A DNA stretch of 64,000 bases from Acridotheres tristis (GCA_037013685.1 CM072899.1:9094479-9158478), one strand, 5' to 3'; numbered from the stretch's first letter, positions 22,301 through 34,900 are shown. The notes: generated by a model not told the origin, from the sequence alone. Translations and numbers: made by a program.

Positions 22301-25291
22301 TTCCATCCTCATCCCTCCATCGCCATACCTCTACCTCCATCCTCATCCATCCCAACCCCATTCTTCCATCAACATCCCTTCATTCCCCATCTCTCCAACT
22401 TCATCCCTTCATCCCTACCGCTCCATCATCCCCCCATCCCCACCCTTTCTCCCATGCCCTCCCTGGCTCCCAGCTCACGCTGGCAGCCCTGTGGGTCGCC
22501 ATGGCTGAGGCCATAGGCTCCGTGCCGGCAGCGGTCACAGCGGGGACCAGCCACATTCTCCTTGCAGCGGCACTGCCCTGCAATCATGCCCAGCGCCATG
22601 TCCGTGTGCCCATCACAGGCACCCCCATCCAGTGAGCCTGCCGGGTCACAATCGCACGCTGCCAAGAAAGAGGATCATGAGGAGTTCTGGCTGCTGACAC
22701 TGGGAGCTGTGGGGCTGGGGCAGGTGGCACTGGGAGCCATAGGGCTGGGACAAGACATGGGTCTGGAGTCCCAGAACACTCACGGGCACAGGCAGTGGGG
22801 GACCGGATGTCGGAGCGAGGGTGCCGGTAGTAGAAGGGCTTGCAGAGGTGGCAGTGGCGGCCCATGGTGTTGTGCTGGCAGTCATCACACACACCCCCAC
22901 TGGTGTTCCCCGTGGACAGGAACACAGCCATGTCAAAGTGGCACCGCCGTGAGTGCTCGTTGCAGTCACAGCCTGCAGGGACAGCACTGTGGCATGGTAT
23001 GTGGCACCACAGCCCACACCTGGCAGGCAGCACCCCCAGTGCCAAACCTCCCCTGTCTGCATTCCCCTTACTCTGATATGCAGCACCACAACCCCAAACC
23101 TCCCCAAAGTACAGCCTGCAGCACCCCAAACACCCCCAGGCAGTCTGCACGATGCCAGTCACCACCAAACCACATCCCACTGTACAGCACCCCAAAACCC
23201 CTGGCACAGCACAGCCTGACAGCTCTGGCACCAGGATCACTGTGCCAGGAGCTGGTGTCAGCAGGGGCACTCACGGCGACAGGCGTTGGTGCTGGAGCCC
23301 TTGGCCGGGCGCCAGGGCAGGTCTTGGTAGAAGTCCTCACAGCGCTCGCAGTTCAGCCCCTGCGTGTGGTGCTCACAGACACAGCGCCCGTGGATCTGGG
23401 TGGAGCACCCAGCTCAGTGTGGCTGCCAGGTGCCACGGGGCACCGTGCTGTGCTGGTGGGTGAGTGCGCCTTACCATGCCAGGAACAGAGGGTGTCGGGG
23501 CACCCGGTGCTGGGGCACAGTGGGCAGCGTGGCCATGGCAGAAGCAGCTCCCACGCAGCACCAGTTCATCCACAGCGTAGTAGTACTTTTGCAGCACCTC
23601 CCGCCGTGAGTCCAGCAGGTTGTCCCCCAGCGTGTGCAGCTTGGTGAGGTTTACCCGCAGGTTGGTGACACGAAGCAGGTCTAGAGGTGTGTCACTGTTA
23701 GCACCTGCCCTGATGCCAGCCAGCCCCACATCCCCAATACCCCCGGCCACGTACCCTGGATTTCTGGGCTGTAGGGATCTGCTACGGGGATGGAGGGGTC
23801 CAGCACCTTGAAGATGACCTGTGACAAGGAAGGAATGGGTGATCCTATTCCACCCAGACCTCTGGCCCTGCTCTACACCACCCTATTCCTACGCACCTCC
23901 CCATGGCTGGAGGGCTCGATCTCAGAGTAGCGCTGATCACATAGCACCTCATTCACATGCCCCAAAGGGTGGGTGGGGACTCCAGGGAAGAGCTTGGAGC
24001 AGTTGTAGGCAAAGTAGCGATACACCTTCCAGGTGCGCCCAAAGTCGGCTGAGCGCTCCACCAGCATGGCCGCGGGGCGGAAGGTCTGCAGGACACCCAG
24101 ATGGGTTGGGGGCCAGACCCACAGCCCTTCTGGATCCATCTTGTCCCATCCCATTCCATCCCATCCCAGGCATCCATGTGCCAGGACCCACTTTAAACTT
24201 CATGATGAGGTGGGTGAAGTGGAACTCGCCTTCCAGGTCCAGGCGGATGCTGACATGCTCCACACCTGGGAGACAGAGAGAGACAGAGATGGCTGAGGCT
24301 AGGGAACACCCCAATGGCCACGCAGCCCCACAGCACATGCATATGGGGCAACCCCACTGCCACCCTGGCCTCACCGTTCTCTGACTGCCACCAGGTCCGT
24401 TGGTCACGAGGGCTGCTCAGGTAGATGACATTCTCAATGCGGTGGCTCTCAGGCAGGGACGGGTCACGTGAGTCACAGGTGAAACATTTCTCTGAGTCCT
24501 GTGCCAGGGAGTGGCACCATCAGGGATGAGTGACTGGAGGCTGCACTGATGCCTGGCTCTCTGGGTCTATACCGGAGCCATTCTGGGGCTGGGTGTGCTC
24601 ACCTGGAGGTGACTGACGATGCAGTACTCCTGGGGCCCGTCCAGCCCACAGGTGGAAGTGGCACTCAGGCGGGTGGCTCGCCCTACCAGCAGGTTCCCAG
24701 TGGCTGGGTAGCAGCTGCCGCGGGCACAGCCGTGGCTCAGGTCAGGCTCCTGCCAGTCCCCTGCCACCAGTCCCCCCACTGCAGAGAGCATGAGGGCACG
24801 GGCTGGGGGCTGTGCCGGGGTGCTTGGGCACCCCCCGCTCCCCCATGCACCCACCCCACCCCCAGCTGTCCCATCCCGTCCCATCCCTGCATCCCGACCC
24901 ACTGATGCAGCACGAAGCTCCATGATCCGGAAAGGCGCTGGCAGCAGTGCCGCGGCCTCGTGACCAGGGGCAGGGAGCAGAGTGAGTGGGGGGCTGGGCT
25001 GCCCGTGCTCCTGGGGACCCGGAGAGCCCCAGGGTGCCGAGAAGTGCCGGAGGGAGTCGGGAGCCAGGTCAGGCGCTTGCTAATCCCAACAGGGCTTAGT
25101 GCAGCCTGGATTCCCCACTGGGTTTTGTGGAAGTCAGGCTATGGCCGCTGCCAGGCAGGGAGCATCGCTGCCCAGCACCCTCCACCCAAACTGGGATCCC
25201 TGAACCACCACAGTTCCCAGCATTGTGGGTATGCAGTGTGCCCCCGAGGCCAATGCTTACCCAGGAGGAAAGCAAGCACCAAGAGGTCCAT
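13377..25291 (-). CDS. LAMB2L: Laminin beta-2-like chain (LAMB2L), complete and open
   Basis: A second laminin beta chain with the layout of LAMB2: signal peptide ([17 protein letters not shown]), LN domain ([19 protein letters not shown]), LE block, LF domain, LE block, coiled coil, beta-knob (SCGGALCRD) and coiled coil ending in ATC with the terminal Cys. Thirty-four coding exons join without a stop to about 1815 aa. Most exons have the same length and phase as in LAMB2. Differences: an extra 48-codon basic exon (21194-21051), two GC-AG introns, a weak donor at exon 16, and three LRE tripeptides in the coiled coil (ALREGG, RLRELE, SLREAQ). The start is on a 31-nt exon (25291-25261) with donor GGTAAGC whose phase fits the next exon. 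The ATG at 24923, in the frame of exon 2, was not used because it adds no signal peptide. In human the same place holds a transcribed pseudogene; birds are known to have four beta chains. Confidence 0.9.
16560..16980. repeat. Degenerate CCCACCATGTCCCCAG-type repeat in LAMB2L intron
   Basis: Many imperfect copies of a unit of about 15 bp (CCCACCATGTCCCCAG, CCCAGAGTCCC) fill the intron between the exons at 17094-16998 and 16537-16156. Frames open through it only because of the repeat composition. Confidence 0.7.
18331..18420. repeat. (CATCC/CATCG)n pentanucleotide satellite
   Basis: Runs of CATCCCATCG and CATCC units sit in the LAMB2L intron between the exons at 18844-18613 and 18274-18111. 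Imperfect copies continue to about 18540. Confidence 0.85.
19071..19120. repeat. (ATGG)n microsatellite
   Basis: About twelve perfect ATGG units in a LAMB2L intron, flanked by looser GGGTAGATGG and ACAGACAG repeats. Confidence 0.95.
19956..20110. repeat. 77-bp tandem duplication in LAMB2L intron
   Basis: The block starting ATTGATATTCCCACATAAAT at 19956 is repeated from 20033 with a few changes; both copies contain AGCTTCCTTATCCCCTTCC. A CCATTT-rich stretch follows to about 20240. Confidence 0.85.
21200..21365. repeat. ACAGCCATGCACAGGA-type repeat in LAMB2L intron
   Basis: Several imperfect copies of ACAGCCATGCACAGG and CATGGTAACAGCCA lie directly 5' (in gene sense) of the extra exon at 21194-21051. 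Confidence 0.7.
22145..22460. repeat. CCATCCCT/CATCC-rich repeat in LAMB2L intron
   Basis: A pyrimidine-rich run of degenerate CATCCCTCCATC units fills the intron between the exons at 22658-22479 and 22095-21983. Confidence 0.75.
22858..23371. repeat. Converted tract, LAMB2L copy (exons 8-9 and intron)
   Basis: Partner of 10008-10521. Identity falls off abruptly at both ends: three changes in ten bases at 22851-22860 and three in five around 23372-23376, then no similarity beyond about 23392. Confidence 0.93.
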
Positions 25292-25899
25292 GGGCAACCA
25301 CGGGGTCTGCCTGGTGGAACACGGAGATGGCACTGCGGTAGGGTGCAGGGTATGGCATGGGGTGCAGGGTGGCTGGTGCCTGTCCTCTCCTGGCTCTAGC
25401 ACGACCGTGCAGTCCAGGATGCACCCTCCCGCACTGGCATGGTGGTGCTTTCCGGGGACAACACGAGGAATCAGGGTCATCTGGGGTAGTCGGGTCTGAA
25501 AGTCCTCTGGGATGACATGCACTGCCCACCTGAGCAGCTCAGGGGGACTGTCACACACACATCCAGGCACACAGCCATACTATGCCCCACCAGGGCTGGC
25601 ATGAACTGCGCGATGCCCCATCCTGCCTGGCTCAGAATGGATCTATCTTTTTGAGAGTCACTAATGTTCCTGGGGGGTACCAGCACCGGGCCAGGGCCAG
25701 CTTGGGAGGGGAGCCAGGAACACCGGAGCCGGCTGGGCAAGGGCGTTCCTGACTCTGGCCAGGGTCCCGCTGTTAAATTTAGTTTGGAGCTGTCTTTTGT
25801 GTTTCCTTCTCTCCCGGTACTTCCCGCTCCCAGCCTCACAAGTGCTGGATCAAAGCCTGGTCCCGGCTCTGCCCAAACACATCTCTCCTGTCCCCCGCA

Positions 25900-26480
25900 C
25901 GGAGCCAGCCCAGGGCAGGGGGGCTCGGGGCGGCGGGAGCCGCGACTGTGTCCTGGCACCCGCCCCGCTCGAAGCCACGCCAGGGCGATAGGCAAGGTGG
26001 TCCAGAGCCACGTGCTGGCACGAGGGTCCCCGAGCCCCGCGAACCCCCTGTACCTGGCGTCCTGCGGCGTCCGGCGGGACCAAGGCCAGGGGCGAGGGCG
26101 GCGTGGGACCCGCTGCCCCTGGGCTGGGCGCGCAGAAATGAGCTGGGGCAAGGGCAGCGATGGGATGGCGGCTGGTGGCCCCCCTTCCCCGTGTACGATT
26201 CTTATTCAAATGGGCTGCCCGCTGAAAGGGACGGCGGTCTCCAGGCTACGGGAATGTCACTGCCGATTCCTTCTGCCTGGAGGCCCCCACCGCCCGCCCG
26301 CCCGCCCGCCCGCCCGCGGAGGCCAGGCCGGCCAGGCGTCGGCAGCCCGGGCACGCCCCGGCCCCCAGGCGGCACGGTGGGCCCCGCCGGCGAACAAAAG
26401 GGCGCCTCGTGGGCTGGCGAGCCAGAGGCTCCGCGTTCCCTGGGCTGCCGTCACGGCGCAGCAGGAACGTGCCTGCTGCC
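25900..26480 (-). promoter_or_regulatory. GC-rich block, possible LAMB2L promoter
   Basis: A CpG-rich block 0.6-1.2 kb upstream of the LAMB2L signal-peptide exon. A usable minus-strand donor (GACGCCAG, then GTACAG) ends at 26054, and an acceptor (CCACCAG) sits just upstream of the start-codon exon, so a non-coding first exon is possible. No promoter motif decides this. Confidence 0.4.
26291..26317. repeat. (CGCC)n microsatellite
   Basis: Six to seven tandem CGCC units inside the GC-rich block. Confidence 0.9.
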
Positions 26481-29400
26481 GCTGGCAGTGGGGCGTGGGG
26501 GGTGGCATGGAAGGATGGGTGCCTGATGCTCCAGGAACCGGCGGGTGCAGATACACCGCATCAGTCTTTGCCCCAGCTGAGGATGTCCCAAGGAGAAGGC
26601 ACCTGTAAGGCTACGCTGCAGGGTGGAGCCGTGCAGGGCATCTGCTCCACCAGGAGCTCACCCGGGCACGGCCACGATGCTGCCGGATGGGAACGTCCCT
26701 CCCAAGTTACCTGTCCCTCCCCACTGCCACAGCTCCCTGGGCAAAGTCCGGCACACGTCAGCCACAGGAAATACATGGCAGGGGTAGGGGTATCCAGCCT
26801 GTCACTGCCAAGGGGCCCCGCAGCCCCTTCCCTGTGTGCTGCCTCATGCCAGTTGCCAGAACCCAGCCCGTGCCATGGGGCTGTGCCGTGTGCCGAAGGC
26901 TGTGCCATGCCCTAGAGCTGTGACGTGCCCAGGGTCTCCCCTACGGCACACTGGCTCCTACCTGTGCCCGTGGGAGCCTGGGGTGCTGGGCAGGTGGCTG
27001 GTGGCCCAGGTGGGCTGCGGAGTCGGAGGCCCGCTGGACTCAAGCTGGGCTCAGGCTGAGCTTAGCTACTGTTCCTGGAGGAGGGCGGCCGGTGCCTGTC
27101 TCCTCCTCCGGCAGCCGTGCCAGGCGAGGGGAGGGACCTGCCCACACCGAGATTTAGCCAAGGTGAGGCAGTGGAAGGTACACGGTGGCGGTGGCCCACG
27201 TGTGACACAGCAGTGTCCTGTGCCTAGGCTGGCCGGGAGAAGGCACAGCATTCCCATAGGGCTGCTGTGCCCAGTTGTGCAGCACGTGGGGCTGCTGAGA
27301 CAGGTAGCCTGGCTGGGACTCGCCCTGCACGGCACAGCCCGTCTGTGCCTCTTCAGGGCACATCTCTAGCTGCAGTACCGGGAGCTCTGCACTGCACTAC
27401 CCCGGCACCCATGCCAGATGGATCCCGTTCACGCCCAGTGCTGGCACTGTGGGCACCACCATGCCCCACTCACCCTGTGCTGGTCGGGGCTGCCTGGGAT
27501 CCTCTGGACTGGCTTAGCTGGGTGCTGAGCCGGCAGCCCTGGAGTCCTGCAGGGAGCACGGCTGTGCACCAGGGCCAGGTTCCACAGAGACCTCATTGTC
27601 ACGCAGGGATAGAGCTTTTTATTAGCCGAGGCCGAAGGAAGGAAGAGGAGCCGTGTGCTCTCCATGCCAAGGCCATGCTCTGGCCGCCTGCCGCAAAGCA
27701 AGGTCATGGGCAGACAAAGAAGCAGCTCTCGGCCACAAGGATGCCAAAACCCACACCCCAGGGACACCTCGAGACAGCCAGGCACGTTAGCAGGACAAAA
27801 GATGCTGTGGGCAGTACCCTACCAGCTCCCCATAGCCATGCAAGGCACTTGGAAGCCTGGAGGAGGGGCCAGGCTGTCCTCGGCGGGGCTCCAGCAATGC
27901 AGGCTGATGGTCAGGCACTGCCACCACCTTTTGAGCTGGGAGAGCAGGCAGGAGATGAGCTGTCAAAAAGCCATTAGCACCGGCGAGCGAGTCTACGTCA
28001 AGGGATCTTGCCAAGCAAACCTTATCTGTTCTGAGGAGGCCTAAAGGCATACTGTTGCCATAAAGGAAACTGTAACAGGACTTCTGGCCTTGAAAGCGAA
28101 GTGGGAGGGATCCTCAGTCGGATGCCCATGTCCAGGCACCTCCCTGAAGGCTGCTCTGACTTCCCATGCTGCAATCCCCTTGTCTGCCCCAGAGCTGAAA
28201 GCGTGGGGGTGGCCCGGGTCTGCCTGGAGAGATGACCTGTCTGGGGGCAGCTCCACTGGCCTGAGATCTGCCAGCACCTCTGCCGTCCATCACCAGCGTT
28301 TCAAGGCTGCCGAGCAGCCCCCGCTCCCTCGGGCGCCCACAGCCTCGCTCCCCCAGCACCTTTCAGCAGCGATTCAGAGATCACTCCGGCAGCAGAGGCC
28401 TTCCCCACCCATCCTCGGCAGAACCCCCGAGCTACAGGGGCAGCCTCTCATGCCTGGCCAGCCCTGCTTGGACCGACTTCCGTGCGCGCAGCAGGCAGCC
28501 AACACTTTCCTGAACATCCTTAGTGAGCAGACAATTACTTAACCACTTCCCTTCTCGAGGAATGAGCTCCAGCACGGCACCGGAGCTGCTGTCTGCCCAG
28601 GGCCACGGTCCCACCACCATTAGTGCTGGGTCAGTGCACTGACAGCCCTGCGGCACAAACTGGATCCAGATCGCAAACCGTGGAACAATGGTGCTTCTGT
28701 TGAATTAGCCAGCCAGAGGGTACCGGCTGCAGAGTGGGCAGATTCAGAGAGAAGCTGGAGGGTGAGCAGGCAGGCTGGGGCTGGCAGAGCACCACACAGC
28801 ACAGTACCACCATGTATGTTTCTAGGAACTAACCAGGAATGTGGATTTATCGCAGTTTGGCACCAGTGACACACATCCGGGGTATTTCCCACCCCAAACC
28901 AGGCAATCCTTAATGGAGTTTGAGTAATGCCAAACTTCCCTCGGAAAACTGGGGAGAAGAGCTAGGGGTGTGGTCTGCAGCTGAGTGTGCCCCATGCAGC
29001 ATGCAGCAGCTGGGCACAAGGGAGATACCATTCCATGGAGCTGACAAGGGCTGAGAGCAGAAGCCCAGGGAGGAGCAGTCTGTCATAGCCCAAAGAAAAG
29101 CTGGACACATTGGGTGGTTTTGAGCACCATTTTACTGAAGAGCTGGACACCTGCTAGGACTTCATAACAAAAAGTTCACTTCATTTAAGAAAAAAACCAG
29201 TCTGTTTTTTGTCCCATTCCCTTACGAAGAGTGGAATAATACTAACTGTCTTTTCACTAAGCAATGCCATTCCAAAATATACAACATTGAGTGTGGAACA
29301 GCCCAGCTTCATATTAACATTAAATATTATTAGAACTTCAGAAACATTCTACACAAACAAATGAAACAGTAAAAAGTTCACTCAAGAACAAGATGGTCAT

Positions 29401-32400
29401 TTGTAAAATCATCATACAAAGTTGGTTACTCGCCCTTCTGCGGGTTGCAGCTGCTACTCCCCAGCCGTTGCTTGGGATGCCCAAACACCAGGGAATGCCA
29501 CAGTGGAGCCCATGGCATGGTCTCAGCCGGAGCAGGTCGGTCATGCTGTGGTGTGGAGATGGCTCTCGTGGAGATGCCGGCTGGCAGAGAGTAACACAAG
29601 CGGCTGGGCAGTGTCCACCCAGAGCTCTTGTGTCACTCAGAGCAGCTGCCGTGCCTCTGCTCAGAAAATGCTACTCCTTAGGAGTGCTGCACCTGGACCC
29701 AGGAGGAGGGAGGACATCATATGGTGCCTTCCCCTCTATGAACAAACACCGGTACTCGTTTTGTCCCAGTCCAAGCCCGGGCAGTGCAGCGGAGCAGGGG
29801 CAGGAGGGCAGGTATTTCTGGGGGTAGCTTTGCAGGCACCTTCTCCTAAAACAGCACCATGTGCCTGACTGTGTCTGTGGGAATCACCAGACACTCACAG
29901 GGGCTGCCTGTAGCCACAGGAACACAGGAACGGAAGGGACTAATTAAGACAATAAGGAGAGAGTCCCAGACGATAATAAGGCCTTTAAGGGACTCCCTGG
30001 GGAAGGTATTTCAGAGGCCACATAAGCAGTGCCAGATTGTGAGACCGACGAAGGATGGAAATGAAGGGTTTGGAGTCTCCAACGGGACTCCTCACCTACA
30101 GCAACAGTGTTCATGTACTGCTGCTAGGCAGGGCAGGGGAAGCTCTGTGGCCGGGCAAGGATGGAGGGAAGACAGTGCTGCAGAATGCCACAGCCTTGAC
30201 TCCTCTGTTTGCACATCTCCTACAGCAGACACAGAAGCTGCAGGCCGCTGGCTGTCCAGGTGCTGCTGGCATCTTTAGCTTTCCCCACTCCCAGCTTCTC
30301 GCTTTCTCACCAGACTTCCTTGGTGTTCCCAAGCAAAGGGAGGGGTCTGGCCTCAGCACCATGCTTTTGGAGGCACCTGCTGGCCAACTTGCAAGTTCCA
30401 GCAGTGTCACACCTACAGACAAGCTTCAGTCCACACTCAGGGATGACCTAGTGACAAAGGCTGGCCTCTCATGTCTTCTGGGACAAGATTCCTCCAAAGC
30501 ACCTGGAACCTTCCTAACAGCATCTTGCTCCAGGCAGAACAGGCTGCAAGGAGAGGGAAACCCTAGCATGGTGCTCTCTAGCAGAGAAACAAATGTGAAG
30601 GTTCAGGAGCATCCTGCCCTGATGTGCTCTCCACAGGTTGTGCCAGCCCACCCAGCTGGCAAAGCTGAGTGGCTGCAGCATCTTCAGGAAGGTGTCAGAT
30701 ATCTCAAAACTGCTGTCCTCTCTGTGGGCCACCTCAGTTTCTGTAAGGCCATGCCCATCTGAGCACAGGAACAGAGGCCAATGCCGTTCTGAAGACTGTG
30801 TCACTTCCACACAAACCAACCACCCTGGCTGAGCAGCCGGTGCTCCACAGCTCAGCACTGACCTTGCCAACCACGGCCAAAAAAAGGATCCTCCCACTGA
30901 AATCTGTCTTCCTGACTGGGAAGCTGCCCAGCTCGAGTCACACTGCCCAGCTGGAGCTGAGAGACAAACCTGCTCTCCATACCCAGGGATCCCTTGAGCC
31001 ATGGCCAAAGGCTCAGCTCCTAGACAGGGCAGGGAACTTGGATCCAAAGGGAAAGAACTGCTGGCGTGACCGAACTCCCCACATGCTGGCAAGTTCTGGT
31101 CATGAACACGGCACAAACTCTGTGCTCAATTCCAAAACCCAGAGCCTCCCAGCCCCTCTTGCCACAGCTGAAGCTGGGGTGGAGAAGTGCTCCTGGTATA
31201 CCAGGGGGGCCTGGAGGAGAGGGTGCAGAACATGGGTAGCTTTGCAGCAGGACCATGGAGCCACATGTGCAACATCACCCATCTGTGCTGTTCTGCTGCC
31301 GATTCCCCTGCCATGTTCTTAGCTGGCAAATGGCTGAACTCCATGCAAGAAAGCACCAGGTAATGGAGAGGATCTCAGCCCACTAACCCCAGCCCACCAG
31401 TTAGTATGAACTGCTCTGAGATCTGTCCAGTGAGGTGAGCAATCCAGGGAGCACACCTCCTCCACACACTGAAATACCACTCATGGGCTGCCGAGCAGGA
31501 GCAACAAAATAATCCCTTCTTATTTTGCAAAAAAGTGCTTAAGAAATTTTGTACAAGGATTGCGACAGCAGCTGGCTCAGGGGGGATGCAAATAGTTTAG
31601 AAGCAGCAGCAGCAACACGCTACATGGCTTGCAGGGAAGAGGCTGAGGAGAAACTTCTACAGCCATAAGGAGGGGCAGATGGTGAAATCTGATCACAGTG
31701 GATATGAGCTTCAGAATATTTCTACCAATTAACATTGTGATTTCAATGGTATCTGATGTCAGTTTCAGCTGCCTGCTGGACAAGCTACGCTCCCCATGGA
31801 CCTTGCTGACGGACATCTGAAGCATGCAGGAAGCTCAAGGACCTTGCCTGGTGGAGGGGAAGCACAAACTGCTTCTTGGCAGCTGAATAAAAGGAGAAAT
31901 GATTTCCAAAAAAATCAGTTGGAAGAACAGCCCTTTGACCGCTAGCTGAATCGTTTCTCAAAGTGACAGTGGCACAAATCCATGCATTAAAAGCATTCCT
32001 AAGAGAGTCTCCAAAGCTCTCGGCTGTCACAGTGCCCAGAACAACACAGGCCAGGTTAGGCACTTGGATGAATTCAAAGTGACTAATACAGAAACAGGTC
32101 TGAACAAGGTGCATACTACATGCTCAGCAGAGGCCACAGTGCTCTGGGCAATGCATTTCTATGGGCCCCGCCAGTTACTGTTGCACACTTCCCTGGAAGT
32201 GTTATTCAGCTGCCACAGAATGACACAGGATGGAAGGGACCTGTGAGGGAGATCAGGTCTTAGGTAGCTCTGGTTTGATCAAGTCCTAAATCTTCCCTAA
32301 TCAGCAGAGAGCAGCATCCACACAGAGCCCCTCTGCAGCCTTGTGCACATCAGTGTTACATGCCCAGGACACCAGGAGCATCCACACCTGGGTACGAGTT

Positions 32401-33600
32401 GAAGGATGGTGGAGCCAACCCATGCCAGACTGAGGAAGCCCCTCTGCCAGTACTGCCTGATGGGCAGCAGTTGCTGGCATTGGCACAGAGGCTGTAAAGC
32501 TCCTCTGTAACAACCTGCAATCCTTTCAGTCAAGTTCACGGAGCATCTGCAAGAGGAAGACATAACAAGAGGGCAAAGAATTGAGGTGTAGCATTCATGG
32601 CCTATCACTCAGGGCCCTGTGGTCTGTTAGAGATCTGCAGGAGAGCTGACAGAGATGGGACTGGTGCTGAGCAAGTCCCTGAGCACAAAGCTATGGAGTG
32701 CTCACTTCCCTGGTAGGAGTCTCAGTGACACAGAGGCGTTTCCAAAGCTTGTCTCTCCCTATGGAGCAGAAAACCTTTTGCTGGTGGCCTGGGAAGGACA
32801 CAGGGCAAACACAGGACCAAGCATACACAGAACTCAGTTCAGTGGTGGAAAAGGCATGGCAGCACTAAGGCTGGATGCTGTGCTGGATGTGTTAAGCAAC
32901 AGTACAAGTCAAATCCTTGATTGAGACCTAAGCTGTGAAAGATAAGAGGTGATGGAAAAGAATGGGGAAGCAGGCAGCAGTGCAGCTGGGGGAAGACACA
33001 TAGTGATGAGGAGGGATGTGGCCTGGTAAGTTGGCCTCAGGTGCTCAGCTTCCCGCTCAGGCTGGAGGAAAAGCGACCTCGACCTGGATTCAGCTTTGTT
33101 GAGGCACGTTGTTTTTCCCAGTGGAGGCCAAGTGCTCAGCTGGGACGTCTGTGCTGCATAAGGAGGCTCCAAAGACAGTTCTCAGTGCCCTTATAAGGGT
33201 CTGGGAACAGGGAAGCTGCTGAGCAGCCTGACACCAATACCGCAGGCAGAAGTTCACGAGCCCTCCTCGGGAAACAGCCCAAAAGAGAAACAGCAGTGCA
33301 GGACTTCAAGACCTGGCATTTGAGAGCGTGGGAATAAGAAAGGTCTGAAGGAGTGGGAACAAAAGGAGCAAAGCAATTTTTGGCCAACTGACAGTGATGG
33401 AGAGCCCCTGTTCATCCAGCACCAGGTCAGGACAGGGAACTCTCTGCCAGGGCATTTTAAAACACAGAAGCAGAAGAAAATATTTCCTCCTCCTTCTCGG
33501 CAGCCAAGCAGTGGCATTCACAGATCAGTCTCAAACACTGCAAGTTACGACCTCTGACAGCAACTCAGAACCCAAGAGTGGGGTTCAGGGCTTGCAGTCA
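26480..33600. other. Long non-coding stretch between LAMB2L and CCDC71
   Basis: Frames here are short, overlap on both strands and show no domain, so I annotate no gene. GC content falls after about 28.8 kb. An isolated minus-strand AATAAA sits at 27618-27623 (TTTATT on plus) without a gene. The interval from about 29 kb to 35.5 kb could partly be a long CCDC71 3' UTR, but I see no decisive signal. Confidence 0.5.
32212..32300 (-). mobile_element. Possible degraded CR1 fragment
   Basis: CACAGAATGACACAGGATGG followed by AAGGGACCTGTGAGGGAGATCA resembles the antisense tail of a CR1 subfamily. It is short and diverged. Confidence 0.4.
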
Positions 33601-33607
33601 TGCCCTG

Positions 33608-33725
33608 AATCATAAAATCACAGAAGGGTTTTGATTGGAAAGGACCTTAAAGATTATCTTGTTCCAACCAACCTGCCATGGGCAGGACACTTTCCACTAG
33701 AACAGGTTGCTCAGTGAAAGAGAAC
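33608..33725 (-). mobile_element. CR1 LINE 3' tail
   Basis: AATCATAAAATCACAGAAGG, then AAAGGACCTTAAAGATTATC, TTCCAACCAACCTGCCATGG and CACTAGAACAGGTTGCTCA follow the order of the reverse-complemented avian CR1 3' end. It is 5'-truncated, as is usual for CR1. Confidence 0.92.
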
Positions 33726-34558
33726 CTCCACCCTGCCCTGTGTGGGTGAGACGAGAACCCAGATGCACCTCAGAATGCTCAACTTCCCTCTCACCCCGTC
33801 CTGAACCTCCTCTCTTCTCTCCATACCACAGTCTCCCTTTCTGCGCTGTGGATCAGACACCAACTCCTCTTATAAACCACTGAAATTCAACCAGGTGCTT
33901 GAGGGGTGGGGCTTAAATGTAAGGAGCTGAGACTTCCCTGGGGAGCTCATCCCTTCAGCCAATGTTCACAGAGATTACTAGGTCAGACAACTGGTATTTT
34001 GAGCTGGTGAGAGAATGAGTGGATTACACTATTGCTGCAGAGATCTGAGCATACAATGGCGCTGTATGGAGCCCAGACCAACACCTCTTCCTTTCCCCTG
34101 GACACCTGGTTGTCCCTTCCAGGTGACAGCAGCAGCACTAACTGCTCCAATGAGGTGTTTCTCATGGGATTAGTAGATCACATGGCACAGAGCCATGTTC
34201 CGATCCAACAGCGTGCCCCTGGTGCAAGGAGGTGACAGCAGCCATCTGCAGTGGTTCTGCAGTGCCTCCTGGGGACTGCACTCCTGCACTCCTTCCACAC
34301 AGAGCTCTCAGACCTGCCACACACCTTCTCCCAACATCCCTGACAGCAAAACAAGGCTGCCACCCATCACAACATGGTGCCCATCTCTCCTTCTACTGCT
34401 TCATCCCCACAAACCACAGAAAGCGACTCTCTATGTTTAAGTGCTGGTATATGCCCTCCCAAATTTTTTGCTTTTCTGCTTTAACTCAGGCTCAAGTATC
34501 CCACTGAGCTCTGGGACTAGTAGGATGTAGCTAATACATTCAAACACAGCCTGTGTCT

Positions 34559-34900
34559 CTGTTGTGGTTTAACTCCAGCCAAAACCAACAGTCTTCTCCA
34601 CCAGCACCTGGAATCTGCTCCTGGAACACCCAGCAGTAGCAAAGCAGTTACATGGTAGGCAGGACACTACACAATTCTTGCTAACGTTTCCAGCCTTTTG
34701 GCTCCAACAGTCACAGTTCATGATCCATAGCTGCACCTGGGGTGTAGGACAGCAGAGTAATGCTGGGTGCTGAGGAAGAATCCTCTTCGGAGGGAAATCC
34801 CTACCATGAGTTCAAAATTTCTGCTACCCACAAAGGGAGGAGGCGCCTAAAGACAACAGACAGACTTGCAGCCCTGTGACACTCCCCCACTGTTATGCAG
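34559..34900. mobile_element. Possible LTR fragment of an endogenous retrovirus
   Basis: The stretch opens with TGTTGTGGTTTAACTCCAGCC, which resembles the start of LTRs common in songbird genomes. I do not see a clear 3' LTR end, primer-binding site or coding remnant, so this may be a partial solo LTR or chance similarity. Confidence 0.3.

Larger units (their letters stand above)
13377..25291 (-). other. LAMB2L: LAMB2L exon map (5' to 3' of the gene)
   Basis: Coding exons: 25291-25261, 24778-24603, 24498-24375, 24265-24192, 24085-23897, 23818-23755, 23680-23475, 23395-23275, 22972-22784, 22658-22479, 22095-21983, 21865-21786, 21538-21382, 21194-21051 (extra), 20950-20792, 20715-20624 (weak donor), 20468-20348, 19793-19607, 19423-19280, 18844-18613, 18274-18111, 18024-17800, 17399-17185, 17094-16998, 16537-16156 (GC donor), 16074-15890, 15818-15589, 15506-15303, 14949-14805, 14730-14523 (GC donor), 14433-14292, 14076-13900, 13809-13653, 13510-13377. 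The sum is 5448 nt, divisible by three. Hand counting may shift a border by a base or two. Confidence 0.8.

Noticed and set aside
24567..24923. Start of LAMB2L at the ATG at 24923
   Set aside because: It would extend exon 2 upstream through the acceptor at 24779 and gives no signal peptide. The 31-nt exon at 25291-25261 fits in phase and supplies one.
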